The notes under the pieces are model-generated. The model saw only the letters and a list, made by a program, of their open reading frames with translations. It did not search any database and was not told the origin of the DNA. Shown here piece after piece: positions 7,336-11,742 of a stretch of 11,742 nt of DNA (the stretch's first letter is position 1; the number at the start of each line of letters is the position of its first letter). A program made the translations under genes and the position numbers. The stretch is taken from contig DCGR01000020.1 in NCBI GenBank assembly GCA_002315285.1, positions 1-11,742 on the forward strand, given 5' to 3'. The DNA is from Bacteroides sp. UBA1773 (GTDB taxonomy: Bacteria > Bacteroidota > Bacteroidia > Bacteroidales > Bacteroidaceae).

Positions 7336-8379
7336 TCACATCCGCATGGCACGAGAATATCTACCCCACTCCACCTGTGATGACTTTTCGTCTATCGCCT
7401 CATCGCCAAATGGTTTCATTTTCAGTGTTTTTTCAAACGGACTCCAGTTGCCACACACCTTACCATCTTTCACAACAATAGGATAGAAATTGCCACTGTT
7501 GTTGTGGGCATGGCTCGCACATTCCTTCTTCAACACGATGTCACGACTTTTATATCCTATGAGATATTCGTCGTAAGGCGGCACAAGAAGCACCCTTCCT
7601 TTTCGGAATCCGCGTGTACGGCAATGTTCGGTGAAATAGAATCTCCTTTCGCCAAATTCCATGCTTTGCAGTTGATTGCCCAACATAGCAATCCCCCTTT
7701 TGCAGTCACCTGCATTAAGTCCCGACCACCACACGAAATCATCGAACGTAGCTGGTTGCCGGCTTTGGAAATAGCGCAATGTAAGTTTCATCAGAGCTTC
7801 ATCCCTGTCGATAGCGTTTCTATAATGGCCAATCTTTTCTTCTGCGAGCGCATACGAGGCTTTCATAGGCGACAGATTGCCGCTACAAATCATCCCATCA
7901 AACTCAGCCAAACGAATGTGATACGACAATCTATGGTCATCCATCCGAATGCCCTTTGCTTGTAGTTCCTTCTGTATTTGTTCCTTGGTTATGCTCCGAT
8001 ATTGCCCAATAATTTCAGCCAGCAACGCCCTCATGTGTGCAGCCTCCTCACCGGCTATCCGTATCTTGTTGGCATGCATCCATCCGCGAAGCGTTTGCGT
8101 AGCCTTGTCCTTGCATAAGGCTACCATCCACCAGTAATCCTCTCCCGTCACAACCTGCCAGGTACACCGGAACAAATGCGAACGCACTATCAATCCCTTG
8201 TCGAAACTTTCCTGAAAAGCCTGTATCGAAGGCTCTTTCGTGCGCATGGCCACCGCCCACCTCACCAGACGATATTCTTGCGCCTGGATAGCCCCCATGT
8301 GTCGCACCAGTTCCTGTGGTGTGGCAAATTCCGGGCAATAGAGTTGCTGATTAAGCAAGCGGATGACAGTAACATTCAT
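7336..8379 (-). CDS. AlkZ-like winged-helix protein, probable DNA glycosylase family
   Basis: A 347-residue cytoplasmic protein of the HTH_42/AlkZ-like family (three linked winged helices). Characterised members, such as Streptomyces AlkZ and E. coli YcaQ (AlkX), remove bulky alkyl adducts or unhook interstrand crosslinks from DNA. The N-terminal RLLNQQL and HMGAIQAQEY match the family; Gln32 and Gln34 sit where AlkZ has its catalytic QxQ pair. SHLFRCTWQVV near residues 69-79 and the C-terminal VPPYDEYLIGYKSRD are also family hallmarks. The start is the ATG 84 bases downstream of the zinc-ribbon gene, past a strong terminator; I see no clear promoter, so expression may depend on read-through or an unrecognised promoter. 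Many family members are untested, so activity and lesion are inferences. Confidence 0.85.
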   Translation of the reverse strand: MNVTVIRLLNQQLYCPEFATPQELVRHMGAIQAQEYRLVRWAVAMRTKEPSIQAFQESFDKGLIVRSHLFRCTWQVVTGEDYWWMVALCKDKATQTLRGWMHANKIRIAGEEAAHMRALLAEIIGQYRSITKEQIQKELQAKGIRMDDHRLSYHIRLAEFDGMICSGNLSPMKASYALAEEKIGHYRNAIDRDEALMKLTLRYFQSRQPATFDDFVWWSGLNAGDCKRGIAMLGNQLQSMEFGERRFYFTEHCRTRGFRKGRVLLVPPYDEYLIGYKSRDIVLKKECASHAHNNSGNFYPIVVKDGKVCGNWSPFEKTLKMKPFGDEAIDEKSSQVEWGRYSRAMRM

Positions 8380-8393
8380 GGTCGAATGGGTGG

Positions 8394-8440
8394 AAAAGAA
8401 AACTGCACATCTCTCATACCAACCAATAAGAGATGTGCAG
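8394..8440 (-). terminator. intrinsic terminator of the zinc-ribbon gene
   Basis: A perfect 12-base-pair stem, CTGCACATCTCT at 8403-8414 with AGAGATGTGCAG at 8429-8440, around a 14-base loop. On the minus strand it is followed directly by TTTTCTTTT. It begins 24 bases past the zinc-ribbon stop codon and ends only about 15 bases before the AlkZ-like start. There is no T-run on the plus-strand side, so it works leftwards. Confidence 0.88.
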
Positions 8441-8463
8441 CCATCAAATTATTCAAGAGTTTG

Positions 8464-9273
8464 TCATTCGGCCTTTTTGGTCGCTCTCTTTTTCTTAGTC
8501 TGCATTGCCTCTACCGCCTCTTCGGCCAAACCTTGGTCAATCATGATGCGGCCACAATACTCACACACAATAATTTTTTTATGCTGACGAATATCCAGCT
8601 GACGCTGGGCAGGAATCTTGTTGAAGCATCCACCACAAGCATCGCGTTGCACGTATGTGACACCCAACCCATTGCGTGAGTTTTTGCGGATACGCTTGAA
8701 TGCCTGAAGCAGACGGGGTTCGATAGTAATCTCCAGTGCCTTGGCCTTTTCGCGCAAACGCTCTTCTTCTTGTTTTGTCTCGGCTATGATGTCATCGAGT
8801 TCCGATTTCTTGTCTTCCAACGCATTGTCGTTATCCTCTACATCAGCCTTACATTTTGCTATTTCTTCCTTTTTGGCAGCAACGACAGCTTGTCCTTCGC
8901 GAATCTTCTTGGAACTGAGTTCCACGTTCAGGTGCTCGAACTCGATTTCCTTGTTCAAAGCATCGTATTCACGATTGTTGCGTACAGTATCCTGCTGTGC
9001 TGTGTATTTCTCAATAGCAGCATTGGAACGTTCAATGTTGTTCTGTTCAGCCGAAATAGCCGATGAAATTTCTGCCACCTCACTGGTAAGCTTTTCCACA
9101 CGTGTATTCAGTCGTGCTACTTCATCCTCCAAATCCTGTACTTCAAGTGGCAACTCACCACGCAATGTCTTGATCTTGTCGATTTCGGTCAACAAGGTCT
9201 GTAACTGGTATAGAGCTTTCAGGCGCTCTTCCACCGACATTTCGCTCGGGTCTTTCTTTGCTTCTCTCGCCAT
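8464..9273 (-). CDS. coiled-coil C4 zinc-ribbon protein
   Basis: A 269-residue cytoplasmic protein of the zf-RING_7 (C4-type zinc ribbon, CT398-like) family, whose molecular role is poorly defined. A long charged heptad-rich coiled coil covers about residues 15-182 and contains NNREYDALNKEIEF at 99-112, a conserved patch in this family. A zinc ribbon follows with Cys213-x2-Cys216 and Cys237-x2-Cys240. The protein ends in a basic tail, KKKRATKKAE. I chose the ATG at 9273; a TTG six codons upstream is possible but less likely, as it lies nearer the expected transcription start. A -7 box is placed about 27 bases upstream, and a strong terminator follows the stop, so the gene appears to be its own transcription unit. 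Nucleic-acid binding is a guess from the ribbon and tail. Confidence 0.88.
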   Translation of the reverse strand: MAREAKKDPSEMSVEERLKALYQLQTLLTEIDKIKTLRGELPLEVQDLEDEVARLNTRVEKLTSEVAEISSAISAEQNNIERSNAAIEKYTAQQDTVRNNREYDALNKEIEFEHLNVELSSKKIREGQAVVAAKKEEIAKCKADVEDNDNALEDKKSELDDIIAETKQEEERLREKAKALEITIEPRLLQAFKRIRKNSRNGLGVTYVQRDACGGCFNKIPAQRQLDIRQHKKIIVCEYCGRIMIDQGLAEEAVEAMQTKKKRATKKAE

Positions 9274-9299
9274 AATAATGCTATTTTTCAAAATTTGTG

Positions 9300-9307
9300 C
9301 AAAGATA
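9300..9307 (-). promoter_or_regulatory. candidate -7 box for the zinc-ribbon gene
   Basis: On the minus strand this reads TATCTTTG followed by C, a full match to TAnnTTTG. The -33 half is poor: a T-run (TTTTTT) lies about 13 to 18 bases upstream, but no TTTG lies at 19 to 21. Expected transcription start is near 9293, about 20 bases before the ATG at 9273. Confidence 0.5.
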
Positions 9308-9350
9308 GGTATTTCTCATGAAAAAACGAGTAGGAATATAGTTTTTTTTG

Positions 9351-10862
9351 TCACGCCACTTTTTCCAACCGTTTCATCATGCTGAACATGAACACCGCTG
9401 ATAGGAGGCAAAGCACGATGAACACCGTCCATACCACCCACAATGGCAATCCGCCCCACAGGAATCCGCCGACCGAAACAAACAGGTTGCCCACAGCCGT
9501 TGCCACGAACCAGCCGCCCATCATCATGCCCTTGAACTTAGGAGGAGCCACTTTCGACACGAAGCTGATGCCCATAGGCGACAGCAGCAACTCACCGAAA
9601 GTCAACACAAGGTAAGTATAGATGAGCCAGTATGGCGAAACAAACGTGCCGGCATCACCTGCCTCAGCCTGTGCGTCTGGAGTATTCAATCCCTGCGAAG
9701 CTGCCAGCATCAGGCAGAAAGCCACAGCTGCCACCAACATGCCGTAGGCAATTTTTCGGGGAGCCGATGGTTCCTTGCCCTTCTTGGCCAGCGAACTGAA
9801 GATGGCCATGCTTACCGGCGTGAGGGCAACCACATAGAACGGATTGAATTGCTGAAAGATGGGAGCACTCACGTCGATGGTTCCTGTGGCTTGGGTGTAT
9901 TTGTAATACAAGGCCAGCGACGCTGCCACGATGATGCCACCCGAAATGGCTTTCGACTTCATTGTCTTTCCCTGGAAAAGTTGGAAAAGCGCATACACGA
10001 TGAAGATGACCAGCACAAGGTTGATGACATCGAAAGGCATGCAGTTGGCTCCCGAAGCTGTCTTTTCCGAAAATTCGTTGGCAAAATATGTCAGCGTAAG
10101 GCCATTCTGATGGAAGGCCATCCAGAAGAAGATAACCACGGCAAACACCAGACAAAGTGCCACGATGCGTGCTTTGGTATCAGCCGGCGACAACTCTGCC
10201 TGATCGGCCGCTACAGCCACCTTACGCGTACCGCCTTCCACGTGGCGGAATGTGCCACGGAAAATGTAGTAAATGGCAATGGAAAAGATGAGCGAGGCAC
10301 AAGCCACGGCAAAAGCGAAATGATAGGAGTCGTTCACACTGTAGTCCAAACTGTTTTGAGCCCATTCCATGATTTTCACCGCTGCGGTAGGTGCAAACAA
10401 CGCGCCAATGTTGATGGCCATGTAAAAAATGGAGAACGCTGCATCGCGTTTGTCGGCATACTTGGGGTCATCGTACAGATTGCCCACCATCACTTGGAGG
10501 TTGCCCTTGAACAAGCCTGTTCCGAAACTGATGAAAAGCAAAGCCGCCATCATGCAGACCATTGCCACGCTGTCGCCTCCCAGTGGCACCGAAAGGAACA
10601 AATAGCCAAAGAACATCACAAGGATGCCAATGGTCACCATACGGCCAAAGCCATACCTGTCGGCAAGGATTCCGCCAATGAACGGCAAGAAATAAACCAG
10701 TCCAAGAAACGAGCTGTAAATGGTTCCAGCCGTGTCGGGGTCAAGTCCGAAATTGGCACGTAGGAACAATGCAAAAACTGCAATCATGGTGTAGTAGCCA
10801 AAACGCTCTCCGGTGTTGGCTAAGGCTAAGGCGTAAAGTCCTTTGGGTTGTCCTTCAAACAT
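9351..10862 (-). CDS. POT-family peptide:proton symporter
   Basis: An inner-membrane transporter of 503 residues in the proton-dependent oligopeptide (POT/PTR2) branch of the major facilitator superfamily, expected to import di- and tripeptides. The first helix carries NTGERFGYYT at residues 16-25, the family motif ExxERFxYYG with its first Glu replaced by Asn. A loop 2-3 motif GGILADRYGFGRM spans 63-75, and the second PTR2 signature FYMAINIGALFAP spans 146-158. The protein has about 14 hydrophobic segments, normal for bacterial POTs. The start is the ATG about 47 bases below a perfect -33/-7 promoter. It ends 77 bases before the zinc-ribbon start. I see no strong hairpin after its stop, so read-through into the zinc-ribbon gene is possible. 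The substrate is inferred from the family. Confidence 0.93.
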   Translation of the reverse strand: MFEGQPKGLYALALANTGERFGYYTMIAVFALFLRANFGLDPDTAGTIYSSFLGLVYFLPFIGGILADRYGFGRMVTIGILVMFFGYLFLSVPLGGDSVAMVCMMAALLFISFGTGLFKGNLQVMVGNLYDDPKYADKRDAAFSIFYMAINIGALFAPTAAVKIMEWAQNSLDYSVNDSYHFAFAVACASLIFSIAIYYIFRGTFRHVEGGTRKVAVAADQAELSPADTKARIVALCLVFAVVIFFWMAFHQNGLTLTYFANEFSEKTASGANCMPFDVINLVLVIFIVYALFQLFQGKTMKSKAISGGIIVAASLALYYKYTQATGTIDVSAPIFQQFNPFYVVALTPVSMAIFSSLAKKGKEPSAPRKIAYGMLVAAVAFCLMLAASQGLNTPDAQAEAGDAGTFVSPYWLIYTYLVLTFGELLLSPMGISFVSKVAPPKFKGMMMGGWFVATAVGNLFVSVGGFLWGGLPLWVVWTVFIVLCLLSAVFMFSMMKRLEKVA

Positions 10863-10914
10863 AGTTTTAATATTTTTTTAGAGTGTTTCTTATGATTTTC
10901 CTCCATTCATTTTG

Positions 10915-10945
10915 CAAATGTAGCAATTTGTTGAAAATTGACAAA
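10915..10945 (-). promoter_or_regulatory. promoter of the POT transporter gene
   Basis: On the minus strand TTTG (10945-10942) is followed after exactly 19 bases by TACATTTG (10922-10915), then C. This is a complete match to the Bacteroidota consensus TTTG-N19-21-TAnnTTTG. Transcription would start near 10908, giving a leader of about 45 bases. No operator repeat is obvious around it. Confidence 0.8.
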
Positions 10946-10998
10946 GTCTGGCTTACATTTTTCCACACTTCACGCCTAAATATCCCTCACTTCCCATA

Positions 10999-11018
10999 CA
11001 GTCCTCCCCCTTCGGCCC
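10999..11018. repeat. possible degenerate copy of the GC-rich intergenic element
   Basis: CAGTCCTCCCCCTTCGG here resembles the reverse complement of the 6568-6606 element, which begins CAGTCCTCTCCCTACGG. Fourteen of the first 17 positions or so agree by eye, but the second arm is not preserved: CCCATCC follows in place of a G-rich arm. The region is C-rich throughout, so a chance match is quite possible. Confidence 0.25.
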
Positions 11019-11124
11019 ATCCTTCACACCCTGCCACCGTCCCCACCCTACACCTTTTCCGCATACACCTCTTTTATACTACCACTTTCCCCAAGCCCAC
11101 AACGTACAGTGTTCCGGTCATCGT

Positions 11125-11155
11125 TTTGCTTTCTCCAAAAGTTGTTGTAATTTTG
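11125..11155 (+). promoter_or_regulatory. promoter of the radical SAM gene
   Basis: TTTG at 11125-11128 is separated by exactly 19 bases from TAATTTTG at 11148-11155, a full match to the Bacteroidota consensus. Transcription would start near 11162, about 27 bases before the ATG at 11189. Confidence 0.8.
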
Positions 11156-11188
11156 CCACGGTTCAAAAAAAACATTCGTCACATAGTC

Positions 11189-11742
11189 ATGCCAACCAAC
11201 AATCAGCCATACTGCGATTTCTCATCGTTTCTGAAACGGTTCTTTCCCTGCAAGGTACAGAAAATATCACTCAACGCAGGGTTCACCTGTCCCAACCGCG
11301 ACGGGAGCATCGGCTGGGGAGGATGTACCTACTGCAACAACCAGACCTTCAATCCCGCCTATTGTCATAACCAGAAAAGCATCACACGGCAGCTGGAAGA
11401 AGGCAAGCAGTTTTTCGCCCATAAATATCCCTCCATGAAATACCTGGCCTACTTCCAGGCCTACACCAACACCTACGCCAATCTGGAAACACTCGTGCAA
11501 CGTTACGAGGAGGCATTGTCGGTGCCCGATGTGGAAGGACTTGTCATCGGCACCCGCCCCGACTGTATGCCCGAGTCCCTCCTGTCCTATCTGCGCGAGT
11601 TGCGCAAGCGCACGTTTGTATTGGTGGAGTATGGCATTGAGAGCACCCTCGACAGCAGCCTGAAGCGCATCAACCGTGGCCACACCTACAGCCAGGCCGT
11701 GGAGGCGGTGGAGCGAACCGCCACCGCAGGCATTCCCGTGGG
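11189..11742 (+). CDS. radical SAM protein, TIGR01212/YhcC family (3' end cut off)
   Basis: The first 184 residues of a cytoplasmic iron-sulfur enzyme; the reading frame is open at the right edge of the window, so the C-terminus is missing. I translated it by hand from the ATG at 11189. The cluster-binding cysteines form C-x11-C-x2-C: Cys34, Cys46 and Cys49, within TCPNRDGSIGWGGCTYCN. This wide spacing with the PNRDG-GGC-YCN pattern is the mark of the YhcC (TIGR01212) group and not of the common CxxxCxxC type. Later stretches such as YFQAYTNTYA, IGTRPDCMPE and VEYGIEST also fit that family. Its reaction and substrate are not established. The start is supported by a consensus promoter ending 33 bases upstream; no Shine-Dalgarno is seen. 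The full protein would be expected at about 300 residues. Confidence 0.9.
   Translation, partial: MPTNNQPYCDFSSFLKRFFPCKVQKISLNAGFTCPNRDGSIGWGGCTYCNNQTFNPAYCHNQKSITRQLEEGKQFFAHKYPSMKYLAYFQAYTNTYANLETLVQRYEEALSVPDVEGLVIGTRPDCMPESLLSYLRELRKRTFVLVEYGIESTLDSSLKRINRGHTYSQAVEAVERTATAGIPV

Larger units (their letters stand above)
10863..11188. other. divergent intergenic region, C-rich
   Basis: These 326 bases lie between the minus-strand POT gene and the plus-strand radical SAM gene. They hold one promoter near each end. The middle, 10961-11100, is strikingly C-rich and G-poor on the plus strand: by hand count 68 C and 8 G in 140 bases. I see no credible open reading frame, tRNA or other RNA gene in it. 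A possible partial copy of the GC-rich intergenic element seen at 6568-6606 starts at 10999. Confidence 0.7.

Noticed and set aside
6809..7486. A 225-codon plus-strand frame crossing the Spy-like gene and the end of the AlkZ-like gene
   Set aside because: It spans two real genes and their spacer in antisense and resembles no family.
9274..9291. TTG start adding six residues to the zinc-ribbon protein
   Set aside because: It would lie almost at the predicted transcription start from the -7 box at 9300-9307; the ATG at 9273 fits better.
8741..9385. A 214-codon plus-strand frame opposite the zinc-ribbon gene
   Set aside because: Its Ser/Leu-rich composition is what the antisense of a Glu/Lys-rich coiled coil gives; the minus-strand gene has a clear domain structure.
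9849..10763. A 304-codon plus-strand frame opposite the POT gene
   Set aside because: It is His/Gln/Lys-rich with no motif, and lies entirely within a recognised transporter gene on the other strand.

Overview
The window looks like an ordinary stretch of chromosome from a member of the Bacteroidota, probably Bacteroidales and perhaps Prevotella-like. This rests on protein families and sequence styles I recognise (a LolA-like carrier ending in VVDLR directly behind ftsK, a DUF5687-type membrane protein, a coiled-coil zinc-ribbon protein, a Bacteroidota-style POT transporter). It also rests on two promoters that match the Bacteroidota consensus TTTG-N19-TAnnTTTG exactly. Shine-Dalgarno sequences are largely absent, as expected for this phylum. 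I could run no database search, so the genus is a guess.

Layout, left to right. On the plus strand, ftsK (DNA translocase), a lolA-like gene and trxB (thioredoxin reductase) run tightly packed; ftsK and lolA overlap by ATGA and trxB follows after 31 bases. After a 124-base gap come a polytopic DUF5687-type ABC permease and its ATPase, also plus strand, forming an exporter of unknown substrate. A two-part hairpin then separates this convergent block from four minus-strand genes. In position order these are a secreted Spy/CpxP-like protein with a glycine-rich tail, an AlkZ-like winged-helix protein (probable DNA glycosylase family), a coiled-coil C4 zinc-ribbon protein, and a POT-family peptide:proton symporter. 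Transcription runs from the POT gene leftwards. The zinc-ribbon gene has its own -7 box and is closed by a strong terminator placed just before the AlkZ-like gene.

A 326-base C-rich divergent intergenic region carries promoters for the POT gene (minus) and for a radical SAM protein of the TIGR01212/YhcC family (plus). The right edge of the window cuts that gene.

I see no mobile element, CRISPR array, tRNA, rRNA, phage gene or defence island, and no convincing undescribed system. The points most worth a second look are the glycine/arginine-rich tail on the Spy-like protein, the replaced first Glu of the ExxER motif in the POT transporter, the orphan ABC exporter with non-canonical motifs, the AlkZ-like protein with an intact QxQ motif, and a GC-rich palindromic intergenic element with a possible second, degenerate copy.
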